Made by a program: the position numbers and the translations under genes
Source: Macrolepiota albuminosa
Lineage: Eukaryota; Basidiomycota; Agaricomycetes; Agaricales; Agaricaceae
DNA length: 64,000 bases
Reading direction: 5' to 3'
NCBI GenBank assembly: GCA_027475525.1
Contig: JAMWFC010000114.1
Location: 434,001-498,000, forward strand
In this document: positions 42,780 through 53,835 of the stretch, one piece after another
Layout: each line of letters opens with the position of its first letter
Position numbering within the stretch: position 1 is the stretch's first letter
The notes under the pieces: generated by a model
What the model saw: the letters and a program-made list of their open reading frames with translations, nothing else
Database searches by the model: none
Told to the model about the DNA's origin: nothing

Positions 42780-44962
42780 ATGGCTACCTCCCTGTTCAAC
42801 CCATTTCCACTGAGAATGAATCCTCTTGGCTCTGGACCCGGCGGACAACCTCTGTCGCAACCTTTATGCGCGAATATCTTCAATGAGGCAATTCAGTGTA
42901 CGAAAATCGGAAGTCAAATGTGCTCCAAGGTCAGTAGATAATACGAGGGGCATACCTTTATTGAGATTTCCTCACAGTGCCACCTTGTCCAAGTATGTAA
43001 ACCATTGCCTCTTTTCTGCTTGGCCAGCGCCAACAACAGATAAGTACTGCTCGAAAGACTGTCAAATGCAGCACTGGAAGACACACCGTGTGCACTGCAA
43101 AGGACCTATCATCAGGACTTCGTGGCTCCCGGCTTGGGCCAAAGAGGGAAGAACCCCGACATTCATAGATTCGGAAGATGGGGCCCCAATCACACAAATG
43201 AGTTTTGGACTCCCTTTGGCTTACCTTTGGGGCAACCTTCCGGCTATGGATTGCCTGAATCTTTCCAATAACGAACGTACGTCCGCAACGACACGAAATT
43301 TAAAGATATGTTTTGCTGGTAATTGAGTTCCTGGTTACGGTTATTGGGCGACATGTCCTTGACGTTGTTTCCTGTTTAGCGTCTGGCGATCTGCGTAACC
43401 TTATCAGAACTGTCAACTGCCTTCCAGCTGTGTATGATGGCCGTTGCGATATCCTCTTCAACGATTTAAACCCTCTAGTTGTTGGACGCAACGTCGTAGT
43501 GTTATGGGCTCTACTGAATCCAGACCTGACGACCGACGATGCTGCAGAGTTTGCTCTCCATCTTATGTACTCATCAATGCTTACCCCTGCGATGTCGAAC
43601 TTCCTCTCCCAGAGTCTTGACATTTTGAGAGTTTTGACCGATAGCAGCAACTGTATTAATTTCAATGGAAGAGGTACACTCAAGGCTATACTGGCCCGTG
43701 GTGATCTTGATATCACCATCGAAATGCTGCGATCCAAATACGATCAACGTGCTGCCATGCATGCTTATAGAAAAATCATGTGTAACCCAAAACGTCAAGA
43801 TTATACGGACAGATACCTCAATTCCTTGGAGCCTGCCCATCGCTTGTGCTTTACACGATACCGTAATTCTGGTATCCTCGCTCCGTTCTCGCTAGATATC
43901 AGCAACTTTGTAGAACCCAATCGGTGAGTGCTATACTAATACCGATGTCGCGTTTATCAATTCGATCCATAGTCTGTTGTACTCTTCCAACGGTGATTGG
44001 CTCCTTCGCGACAGCGATAACCCATTGCACGGCTGGGACGTGTCACTCGTTTTCGCGCATGGTGAAGAACGCGGGCTCAACAGAGCTGACTCTTACGGAT
44101 GTCTCTTCTTTTATCTCAAAAACGAACTCTTCATCTTGGCAAAGCGGTTGCGTGACTGCCAGATCAACATCACAATGACTATGTTGGACGCTAGAGAGCT
44201 CCCGAGTGTTATTTCTTCATCCTCATTCAAATCCTTCTCGCCAAAGTGTTTTGATCGAATAGAAACATCAAATTTGGCGGATTATGTATCTGCGCCGAGA
44301 ATCATTCGTGACTGGGCGCCGCTCTTGAATCGCAGGAACAAGTCTGCAGCTATTTTGATCAATTTTATGAACTGGCAAAAGGATTATCCTGTTGTTCCCG
44401 AGACGAGAACGGCAGGGAAGCAGGAAATTCAGAAATATACCTCGATCATGGTGTGTATTCTCTCAGTGTTATTCCGTCACTTTTGACATAAGGTTTACTC
44501 AATCAAAAAGGGTATTGATGTACGAGACATGCTACTGTCCAAAAACTGGTCGAACTCAGTTTCCCCTACTCTTGTACGTTTCGTTGGAGGAATGTTGACT
44601 TTTACGGATGATCACGATCAATTCCAATCATTCCTTCGAGACCAAGCCATAGAGAAGGTTGCAGCCCTTTGTGGTGTTAAACTGAGGAAGATCAATCAAG
44701 TCCATCCAAAGGTCAGCGGTATATGCAGATCGTGATTCTAATTTCTGAAGCACAACTCTTCACAGCGAGCCGGAGCACCGCTGGATTCGCCACGTCTGAC
44801 GATACCATCGAGACTCACAAAGTCAGAATATTACGACATGTGTGAGTGCTCACTCTTTCTATAATTATTCTATTTCCATAAGACAGGTTTATTGCACCAT
44901 CAGACTTGATTGGAGGGTCGCAGTCTATGACCCGCTTCGTAGAGTTCGAGTTGTGTGAGTAA
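42780..44962 (+). CDS. DUF4470 and MYND zinc-finger protein, first of a tandem pair
   Basis: ATG 42780 opens MATSLFNPFPLRMNPLGSG. Exon 1 ends at 42929 (QMCSK), a 15-nt exon at 42978-42992 encodes CHLVQ, and exon 3 starts at 43045 (YCSKDCQMQHWKTHRVHC), completing a MYND finger. The DUF4470-type region follows: LKICFA-SGDLRNLIRTVNC, LPAVYDG and NPLVVGRNVVVLWALL. After it come LYSSNGDWLLRDSDNPLHGW and a C-terminal exon with FIAPSDLIGGSQSMTRFVEF, ending at 44962. Introns are 45-60 nt. MYND fingers usually bind proline-rich partners; the role of these expanded agaric proteins is unknown. A paralogue follows in the same orientation. Confidence 0.85.
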
Positions 44963-45035
44963 ACTCGACTCGCCGAGGGCACAGCTTGCCACTGCTGGAT
45001 ATTTTTTGTGGTATTCTCCTTAAACATGTTTTCGG

Positions 45036-45165
45036 AGGTTGATAAAGATAGGTCGCAAGGAGTCGCGGCCTTACATAACCTATGGATTACAATCCTCCCT
45101 GATGCTTCTTGTAACCAATATAATCTGACTCACGTCACTCCGCAACCAGTTAAGCTTAGCTCGAG
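45036..45165. repeat. Dispersed repeat, copy 1
   Basis: About 125 bp, beginning GTTGATAAAGA and containing GTCGCAAGGAGTCGCGGCCT, GGATTACAATCCTCCCTGAT and ACTCACGTCACTCCGCAACC. It recurs in the same orientation at 57068-57195 with few changes. Here it lies just downstream of the first MYND gene; there it overlaps a flavin monooxygenase relic. Confidence 0.8.
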
Positions 45166-45353
45166 TAATAGCACGAAGCCGCATCCTCGGAAGAAGTCTT
45201 CCCAGCTCAATACCTAATCATGCCATGGATTGAATCTGACTTCTCGTTTTCTAAAGAGGATAATCTGTGGCTCGACTTCTGGCTTATAATGCACACTTAA
45301 GTCAAGCTTTAAGATGGGCGTGAATCCGACTTTCAAAAAACTACGACCACAAT

Positions 45354-47580
45354 ATGCTCAGAGTTGACTACACCCATACCACCCATGCTCGTGCCATATT
45401 TAACTCAATACGCCGAACGACCTTACGCCGACCAACCTGGCGCAAAACCAACAAAGAAAGATATGTTGTGTCACTGGAAACATTCTTGTCTCTTGGTCTG
45501 GGTTCTGCAGCAGATGGGTCGACACTTTCCGAGTTACCTTGTGCAAATCATGATGTAGATCCATGTCCCAATATAGGGGTTTTGCTATGCTCCAAGGTAA
45601 GAGAAAACGACTCCTGAACCGATGGGTACCTGGGCTGAACACTCGCACAGTGCCAGCTGGTCAAGGTAGAGTACAATCCTCCTGTTGTGATAGCCATATT
45701 GAAAGAAGGCTCATCAGTATTGTTCGGCATACTGCCGGAGACAACACTCGTCAAGGCACCGTTTTGACTGTGAGCATCCCATGTTACATCCAGGTTGGGA
45801 ACCGCGCTGGATTCAGGAGGAACGCGAGCCTCGTTTCAATAATGGCACCTCCAGCAAGTTCCCTGCATATGATTGTCTGCGACTCTCACATAACGAAACC
45901 GACCGAGGAGTCACAAATCGCGACTTTAAATTGTGCTTCGCTGGTAAATCCTAAGGGTGCATGTAAAGCAATTCCACTAATTAATGTGATGCAGCCTCTG
46001 GAGACATTCGCAACCTGGTACGAACGGTCAACGGCCTGCCATCAGGATATCGTGGCAAGTGTGATTTCTTGCTCAACGATATCGACACCATCACCGTGAA
46101 CAGGAACCTTGTGATCCTCTATGCACTGTTGGGGCCCGGTCCCTCCATCGAGCAGTCAGCAGAGATTGCGATGCATCTGATGTACTCCTCTGCGCTCCCT
46201 CCTGCAGTTGCAGCGTATCTTAGGGGGTGCATCCGCGTGATCTACGGCGAAGGGCCAGGGGAAGGAGAAATGTCGTTCCGGTGCTCCTTAAGGACGCGTG
46301 GACATGGAAAGATCTATTCGATGCAAAGTACAATGGCCATGCGGCGGCCGATGGAAATGTTCCATTCCGACTACGACCTCCGGAAGGGTCTAAGGAGTAA
46401 GAGGACCATCAATATGGACGCCAAACACGTCGATGACGTAGATCGAGCCTTTGCGAGCCTCCGTCCAGCTCATCGAATTGCTCTGGCCCACTTCCGTAGA
46501 AAAGGTGTTCTGGCCCCATTTTCGCTCTCAACCCGCGGTTTTACAGAGCCAAATCGGTGAGGACAAAACGCTCCTCTACTCCTCAAACTGATGACTCAAT
46601 TGAAGTTTGATGTACACCGCGAGTGGAGATTGGCTGGGCCATACAGGGTTAAATCCACTAGAGGGCTGGGACGTCTCAGAAGTTCTGGCTACCGGGGCGA
46701 AACATAACGTAGATTCTGCGGACATCATAGGATGCCTTTTTTTCCACGTAAAGGAGGAACTTATGGAATTCGCACGTCGTGCGAGAGATTTCCACATAGA
46801 CCTTCATCTCACGCAATTCAGCCCGCCACTACTTTCGAAGGGGATTTCTATAGGCGTACTGCCCGCTTTCACAGAAGGATGCTTTGATCGTGTAGACACA
46901 GCCGATCTTCCTGACCGAGAAAGCATTCCAGAGCTGCTGGCCGACTGGGGACAAATGTTAAACCGAAGCAATGGGCGGGCATGCATAATAATGCATTCGA
47001 GGCAGTGGCACAAAAACCGACCGAACACAACGGCTCAGTCAAATCCATGCTCCGCGGTGATGCTTGTCGAACGCTGTAAGAAGCTCCCGTCTTTGGTAGG
47101 TACACTGTCAATTTGAGTTCAACTCCCTAGATTGACAAAGGTTGTAGAAAATCAAACTTGGCGGCGTCTTGGCGCATGGGACCAAGTCGCCGGCGCTGAT
47201 GCAGTTAATAGACTCGCTGGACGCGTTTATTGACCACGGAAAGGTCTTCCGTGAATACCTCGGCGCAGAACAAGCTGACATGGCCGCCAAGGACCTTGGA
47301 CTTCGTGTTCGTCGATATAACCGTGTAAATTCCAAGGTTCGTTCATAGAGGAACAAAAGGTTTTGTTCTCTTCCTAACGAGCTTCTTTTTTAGAGATTCG
47401 GTGTGTCGATTGATGCTCCTCAACAGAGGTTGCCAAATCTCTCGCGTGACGAATTCTACAATTTGTGTGAGTCGATACAGAAAATGTGTCGTGTAAACGA
47501 CTGACTTTTGTAACACATCAGTCACGATCGGTGGAGGTGATCTTTTGACGCGGTTTGTTGAATTTGAGGTGACACGATAG
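45354..47580 (+). CDS. DUF4470 and MYND zinc-finger protein, second of a tandem pair
   Basis: Exons at about 45354-45596, 45651-45665 (15 nt, CQLVK), 45718-45943, 45995-46556, 46606-47095, 47148-47336, 47394-47467 and a last one ending at 47580. The finger reads LPCANHDVDPCPNIGVLLCS, K-CQLVK and YCSAYCRRQHSSRHRFDC. DUF4470-type blocks: FKLCFA-SGDIRNLVRTVNG, DTITVNRNLVILYALLGPG, LMYTASGDWLGHTGLNPLEG. The C-terminus ends LLTRFVEFEVTR. The start codon is uncertain because the N-terminal 40 residues have no counterpart in the first gene. Tandem duplication is clear from the shared exon pattern, but protein divergence is high, so it is old. Confidence 0.85.
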
Positions 47581-47733
47581 ATGATTGATGCTAAAACGAA
47601 AATTACCATGTTAAACTGGGTTATCGTTTTGGGATTACTTGCAGATGCAGGTTAGAGCCGTGAGAAAAGTTGATATAGAAATATTTTGACGATGCCTCAT
47701 GGTCATGAAGTGACCTTTGAAAAAACTGAAAGC

Positions 47734-48462
47734 CTAATTCGATTTTTGCAACGATCTAGGGTGGCAACTTGTGTATCCTCGACGGTGGTATATTAGTGGC
47801 AACGTCCGCAAATCTTCTTCGTCTACATCCCGCATGTCCAACGTCTCTACCCGTAGCACTCGAGCTATATAAAGCTCGGACACTAAGCCGTCTCCTGGGT
47901 TCGAGACACGTGCTGCACAACATCCTTTTTCCCCTCCCAAATACTCCAAGTCGTGCAAAGGTATAGGCTTTGTCACTAACGTGCAAGACAACGACCCGAG
48001 AGCCCCTTCAATAATTGGGTGATTATCTTCTGTGAGTGAATATGAAGTGGAGGAAAATGGTGTCGGATGGAGATCGGCACGAGAAAACTTGATAGCTATG
48101 TCCTCTTGCCCTGCCGACAGTAGGTTGATGACCATGTGGGAGGTACCGTCTGGCCGGGCATTATTGAGAATATCGGCCATCCGAGAGGGCACACGCAGAG
48201 CGAACGATATTAGAGGATACGGGTGCATAGCAATTGACGTGAAAGACGAAAGAGTTGCGCCGTGGTACGGGTGATTTGCAGTTGCTGAAGGCATGTGCGC
48301 TGTAACTACCGCCACAGGCTGAGCTGTGTGACGCAGAAGCTCTCGTAAGCGGTTCTGGGCATGCTTTCCATGATGAATGTCTGTCGCGAAACCGCGGAAA
48401 ATTTTTGTGGTTATGGCTCTGGACATCACGCTAATTGTTTGTCCCTGCTTCTGGAACGGCAT
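47734..48462 (-). CDS. Flavin reductase-like (FMN-binding split barrel) protein, probably mitochondrial
   Basis: Single open frame of 242 codons. Residues 14-30 (MSRAITTKIFRGFATD) look like a mitochondrial presequence. The core has AQPVAVVTAHMPS, GATLSSFTSIAMHPYPLISF, ALRVPSRMADIL and FSRADLHPTPFSS, the pattern of flavin reductase-like proteins (DIM6/NTAB group) that bind FMN and reduce it with NAD(P)H. SELYIARVLRVE fits the last strand. It converges tail to tail with the second MYND gene. The insert GCCAARVSNPG near residue 190 may be a retained short intron or a family variation. Confidence 0.8.
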   Translation of the reverse strand: MPFQKQGQTISVMSRAITTKIFRGFATDIHHGKHAQNRLRELLRHTAQPVAVVTAHMPSATANHPYHGATLSSFTSIAMHPYPLISFALRVPSRMADILNNARPDGTSHMVINLLSAGQEDIAIKFSRADLHPTPFSSTSYSLTEDNHPIIEGALGSLSCTLVTKPIPLHDLEYLGGEKGCCAARVSNPGDGLVSELYIARVLRVETLDMRDVDEEDLRTLPLIYHRRGYTSCHPRSLQKSN

Positions 48463-49265
48463 GCGCTAGTTTGCCGCGAGGAATTGATAGGGTTAAAACC
48501 TTTCACGGGAGTAAATGAAGGACTTGACCTAAATCGCGACGATCACGTGGAGGCTCTTGGATCAATAGTGACGTGACATTATACAAAGGTACTCATCATG
48601 TCTATCAGTTCACCTTTATTTTCTCGATCTAGTGTAAGCACAGACATAGAGGCCAAGTCATCAATGAACATCGGACAGGCGCAATTAAGGGGAGTGATAA
48701 TGTTCCCTATCTACTGCACCCGACGCTAGATTCTTGAAGATATATCTCTCCATCTTAGAAGGATCCAAAGCGGGTTATGTCGAAGCTGGAGTTAGTGTGA
48801 AGCCCGAATAGCTGCTCCTTTGGATCAGCGTGATAGTTGAACTGTCCAGCCGTGAATTTCCAGGTGTCACAGGGCTAGAGTGGCAAGTTGGAAAAAACAA
48901 AAAAAGTTCCACGCAGGTTTTCTGTCAGAACCTGGCTATGTCTCTTTCCAACTTGGAGAAAACAGCCGTAGATTCGTGCATTAATCATCCTGCATAGAGT
49001 TCAGGGTTCAGGCTTCTAGCAAAAATGTGCTGAAATAAAGCCATCTTTCTATCCTCTGCGTTCCATCATCAGGTTGGTTATCGATGTCATTTTATTCTCG
49101 CATATTAAAGTCGGCTTCCTCGTCGTTCCAGGTCTTTTTGGTGCTGCTTATCACCCAGGTTCGGTTTTCTACACCGTCTTTTGCTCAAGTGTCACTCACC
49201 TATGTTCAAGATTACACTCTTCTGCAATTCATTATCGGACGCATGAGCTCTTTTTCTTTTTTTGC

Positions 49266-49520
49266 TCATTGAGAAGGTCGACATATTGCGATTTCTCCAG
49301 AGTGCTTTACTGAACATACCAGTTCAAACACATCACGGCTCATGCTCATGAAAGGGGCGTACGCATTACTTGGCCCGGATTTCCCTTTTAAGTCAACTAG
49401 TACACAGTCCATTGCCTTTGCAGTCATGTTATCCGAGCCAATATCTCCAAACACATGATGTATCGTGGCCCCTGTGTATCCCAGCTTTAAATATCTACTG
49501 ACAACATATCCATCTTTCTA
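49266..49520 (-). CDS. Candidate terminal exon of an unrecognised gene
   Basis: After an acceptor-like CAACTATAG the minus strand reads KDGYVVSRYLKLGYTGATIH, HVFGDIGSDNMTAKAMDCVL and ends SGEIAICRPSQ at a stop. It looks like coding sequence but no family is recognised and upstream exons (a pyrimidine-rich region to about 50015) could not be joined. The remaining 48470-49260 and 50020-50500 show no gene. Confidence 0.3.
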
Positions 49521-50517
49521 TAGTTGGAAATATCCCAACGTTAGTTATGCAGGTTGATAAGAATGCAGGCGTTAATGGACTTGGGGGATTATCCGACAAA
49601 GTCTTCAAATTTCTTGATTGGGTACTGTCAGATTTATAAGTGCTCACAGGTACTGTCTGGGGGGAACTACTAGGACTAAGGAGGGATTCGCATCCCCGGC
49701 CAAACTCCTCGAGAAGACCGGAGCTTTCACCAAAACAGGCGAACCAAGAACGAAAAGAACTCAACGGACATAAAGAGACGAAGAGGGCGACGCGGACGAA
49801 GCAGGGTGGTGGAAAAAGATGGAGGGGGAGGAGGACGGACCGGACTGGGAGGCTGGAAGAATGACAGTAGCAGGACAAGGGAAGAGGCAGGGAAGAGATG
49901 GAAGGAGTCTCTTTTCACGGATAAAGAAGACAAACAGAAGCGGAGCGAACAGGAAATAAATCAGCGTGCGCAGGATACGCACAAGACAGAAACGCAAAGC
50001 GTAACCACTCACCACGAGAGGTCAAAGACAGCCCGCGTTCGTAGAGCACCTAGGAACTACCGACACCAGCCCGACCACATATACGTTACGCATACATACA
50101 CAAAACCCCTTACGCCCACTACGACGTGATCACGCCACGATAATTGCTACAAAAACTTCTGCGAGGAACATTTATAACAGACCACTACATACACCCGACA
50201 GAATACGTTACCAGCACCCGGCGTAGAGTACGTTTACCCTACCCCGGCCGCTTAGCTCGTTACAGTAGCTTGCCGGTGGCAAAACCCCAGATATTCATTC
50301 ACTGGTACGGGGCGAAAGTTGAACGTTGAGCTTGTGCAAAGCCGCGTCATCCTATGGATCATTCCACGCACAAATTGTCTTGCTCCTCTTCGCTTCTCCC
50401 CTACCCTCAAAATGACTGAAGCGACTTGGTGAAATTGATATAACTGATATAATTGGCTCAGATTGGTTACATCCTAACCCTCTTTCCCTGAAACATTAAA
50501 TACTACACTCAACATGT

Positions 50518-50550
50518 ACGCTTTTCTTCGTGCATCACGAAGAAAAGCGT
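50518..50550. repeat. Perfect 15-bp inverted repeat with a 3-nt loop
   Basis: ACGCTTTTCTTCGTG at 50518-50532 is followed by CAT and its exact reverse complement at 50536-50550. It lies about 570 bp upstream of gene A copy 3. A second inverted pair (CCTGACGACG / CGTCGTCAGG) lies at 50759-50800. Confidence 0.85.
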
Positions 50551-51123
50551 GCAGACATCCTTTGCGCGAAATGAAGAATGAAGCCACAGCATCATTGTTT
50601 CCTTCATTGTCTCGACGTGTATTTTTTCCCCATTGTTTAGACCGTTGGACCCTTAACTCACGTACATATATAAACCTCTCTAGATTACATGAACCCCTTC
50701 AGCCGCTTATAGTAAACGACTGAGGGTGAGTCTTACATATACACGGAAATATCCATCTCCTGACGACGTATTCATTAGAATGGCTTACATCGTCGTCAGG
50801 GTAATACTTTGATATATTCACTTATGAACGACTGGGGAATAACATAACTTACAATGTCGTCAGGTCGAGTGATATTCTAGGTTCTTACATCTTGTTCCAT
50901 TTTTCGATAATTCATTGTCACAAGGTCAGCTACCACTTCTGATCGGTTCGATCTGTTTTTGATCGTTTGTATCCGAACAAGAACAATTACATGGTTTGTT
51001 ATTGGACCCACAAGAAAACGCATTATCTCATAGCTCCTTGTTATCCTCGATGTTGCTGTTAACAAGTCCCTCCAAAACAGCCCTTGACGCTGACCGCAGG
51101 AAATCAAACTAAACCTCGACATC

Positions 51124-53650
51124 ATGACGTTGGGAAGTCAGCCCTATACAAGCTCGCCTACGACGGTCATCCGAGACGACGACACAGTGGCAACTGCTAA
51201 CGAACGAAGACTTCTTTTCGGAGCGCCTCCCTTCTCCGGATCGGTCAAAGCATGGCTTGAGTTACAACACTTCTTTCAATCCAGACCTAATGAACTAGTA
51301 GCTGACAAACATTTTCATACTCCTTCGAAAGGCACTCGTCGTCCCATGTCATTTGATATGCATTTACACGACCTCTACCGGCTTAAACGCGTGGTAAAAT
51401 TGCCTGAACTACCTATTGACCTCATTAGCATTGCTGAACATGCGCTGTCGTCATACCCATCCGATTTACCTCCTGGAAATGAGGACTTCCCCACACCCGA
51501 GATTCTTAAACTGAATAGCAGGCTGTTACAAACGAGGGAGATCAATAACGAAGCTGGTGTCGAACAGGCTTATGATATTGCTGTCGCTAGGCACTGCGCG
51601 GTGGTTGCAGGAACACTCGAGTTCAAATTGAACGAGTGGTGCCGCTCATCTTTGCGGTGGAATAAAGTCCGACAGTCTGCCGTACCTGAAGGCCTCACAG
51701 CGGCTCAGGCCATTCCTGATGGTTATCTAAATATTGTTGGAGACGATGATACGTACACGCTTACTCCTCGTGAAAGGGACATTCTGAAACACTTTCCGGT
51801 GATTGCGATATGGGAATTTAAAAACCTGAACTTCGATTCTCGTGGAAAAGCTGTCGGAGATAAAATCAAGGAACAGATATTCCATGAGGTCACTCATGCT
51901 TTCTTGGATGATTTGTTTCCTTGGGATGAGTGTGACAAAGGCGAGCAGTGTCCCGTGGTCCACCCCAATGTTGGTGTCACCGCTGTCCGCATGGGCAATG
52001 ACGCGGAAGTTTCTCCTTGTCCTTCTTATGCACAAGCTCGCGCCAAGCTCCCGCTAGATCACAAGTTGCGTTCAAAGGTCCAATTTGAGGAAGAGACCAA
52101 GAATCAAAGGTCTGCCCGATGGATTCTTCAACAGGCAAGTATCTTCTCTGCAATTGCACATTGTTACAGAAACTGAATAAGATGCAGTCATGGGCAGAGG
52201 CAGTTGCCAACGACGTTACATTTCTTGTTATCCAAGCGGGAAACACTGAGATTATCTGCATAAGAGACCGAGTCAATCAGACTCTTTTCATATCGGATAT
52301 CCTGGAAATTTCCTCTCGTGACCATCCTTATAGAAAGCTGCATACTGGATTGTACATTGCCGCAATTCGCGACGCAGAAGATCGTGCACGCAGCATCTCC
52401 ATGGGCAAAGCACCCGAGACGTGGACCATGAGGTCCGGTATCAACGAGGTACACGGTCAAAATTACACTGGTTTCACGAACAAAGAAGTAGGTTATCCAT
52501 CTGATACCACGTATATCTTGTAGCTAATCGTGGTATTAGGTTGTAATCGACAGGCTGTTGAAGCATGCTCAGACTCGCATCTGGCTTAATATTTTACAAG
52601 ATCCTTCTGTGGCTGCTACCTCAACATATCGGCCATATAGTTCAAGTTTATATCAGCGCATGGAGCAACTCCCAAAAAATTTTCGCAAGTGGTATCTGAA
52701 CTTTGCGAATCCGAGTCTCGTCATATCAGATGAAAACCCCTTGCAAGAATCTCAGGATTCATTTGTCATCGAGCCGTTGACTATGGCTCCGTCACAGTGT
52801 TCCCAAACATCATCGTTGCATGAATTCACAAACGTTGGTGTTGCTACCGATACATTCTTCCAATTATACGCCATGAGCCCTTTTCATGGAGTTGACGTTT
52901 GCCGGGCAAAACTCGAGATACCTGGAGCGAAATATCACAATAGCTTCAAGGATGCAGACAAGCCACGGATCATTATTAAGAATGCCATTGGCGCCAAGGA
53001 CATGTTACGCCTGGAGAAAGAGTTTGAAACTTATCGCATGCTCCAAAGCAAGGGTGTCACCTGTCTACCAAGAGTATATGGCTTCTTTGTCTCGTTGGAT
53101 CTCGCAAATCTATCAACATCCTGTGCTGCTCTACTGTTAGAGGACAAGGGCCCTTCTCTATCACATATCAGATCTACTGCTACAGAGCAAGTCTACATAC
53201 ATTCGCGCGAGAGGTAAACGTTCAAAATTCATTGTTTGATGCATGCTGAACTTACTTTTCTCAATTAGAGCAGTATTTGGCGCCATCTTAAATCAAATTC
53301 ATGATGCTGGCTACCTCCATGGAAATTTGACCTCAGAATGCCTTTTGCTGGACCACAGCCATCCTGGGCGCTGGGATACATCCATAGTAGGATTTGGGCA
53401 TGCAATTTCATCATCCTCCGGTATTTCGCAAGAATTGTTCAATGAACAGAGAAAGCGTGAGGCAGAGAAGTTGAGGTATCTTTTGAGTGTGGCTGGTCAA
53501 AAGGCTCGGATCACTCGAATAAAAGCACAACATGCAGCTAAGAAGTTGGCCAAGGAATCAGATAGGAAGGCGCAAGAGCGTCAGTCGGCAAATAAGATAC
53601 TCTATCCAAAGCGTCGACTGCGAAGCCGGCGCAAGATTTCTTCGTGCTGA
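51124..53650 (+). CDS. Gene A, copy 3: REase-like nuclease domain plus pseudokinase domain
   Basis: Exons 51124-52134, 52188-52497, 52540-53213 and 53269-53650; intron 1 has a GC donor (GCAAGT). MSFDMHLHDLYRLKRVVKL matches the pair signature. Nuclease residues D199 (IPDGYLNI), E231 and K233 (IAIWEFKNLNF) have exactly the D-x31-E-x-K spacing of copies 1 and 2. The Cys/His cluster is C-x5-C-x3-H (DECDKGEQCPVVH). SWAEAVANDVTFLVIQAGN follows. The kinase-like part keeps lysine (IIIKNA) and Glu (EKEFETY) but has HGN for HRD, SEC where Asn should be, and GFG with no Asp, so it is a pseudokinase. The C-terminal 70 residues are a charged helix with a basic end (KRRLRSRRK). It converges with gene B copy 3. 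This is the most intact A gene. Confidence 0.85.
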
Positions 53651-53835
53651 AGAACGTAATCGTCCCACTGCACTATTCAAATCTTCCTGTGTAACATATT
53701 CCCTATTTGAACAGAAAATATAGTTATTCTATCCTACATACTGCCAATCGTTGATAAATTCATTCGATAGTCAACAAAGGCAACCATAATGGGCCATTGT
53801 ATGGTTAATATTTATGTCAGCCATGTAAGCCCACT

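Noticed and set aside
42575..42883. A 102-codon minus-strand ORF
   Set aside because: It is antisense to the first exon of the first MYND gene.
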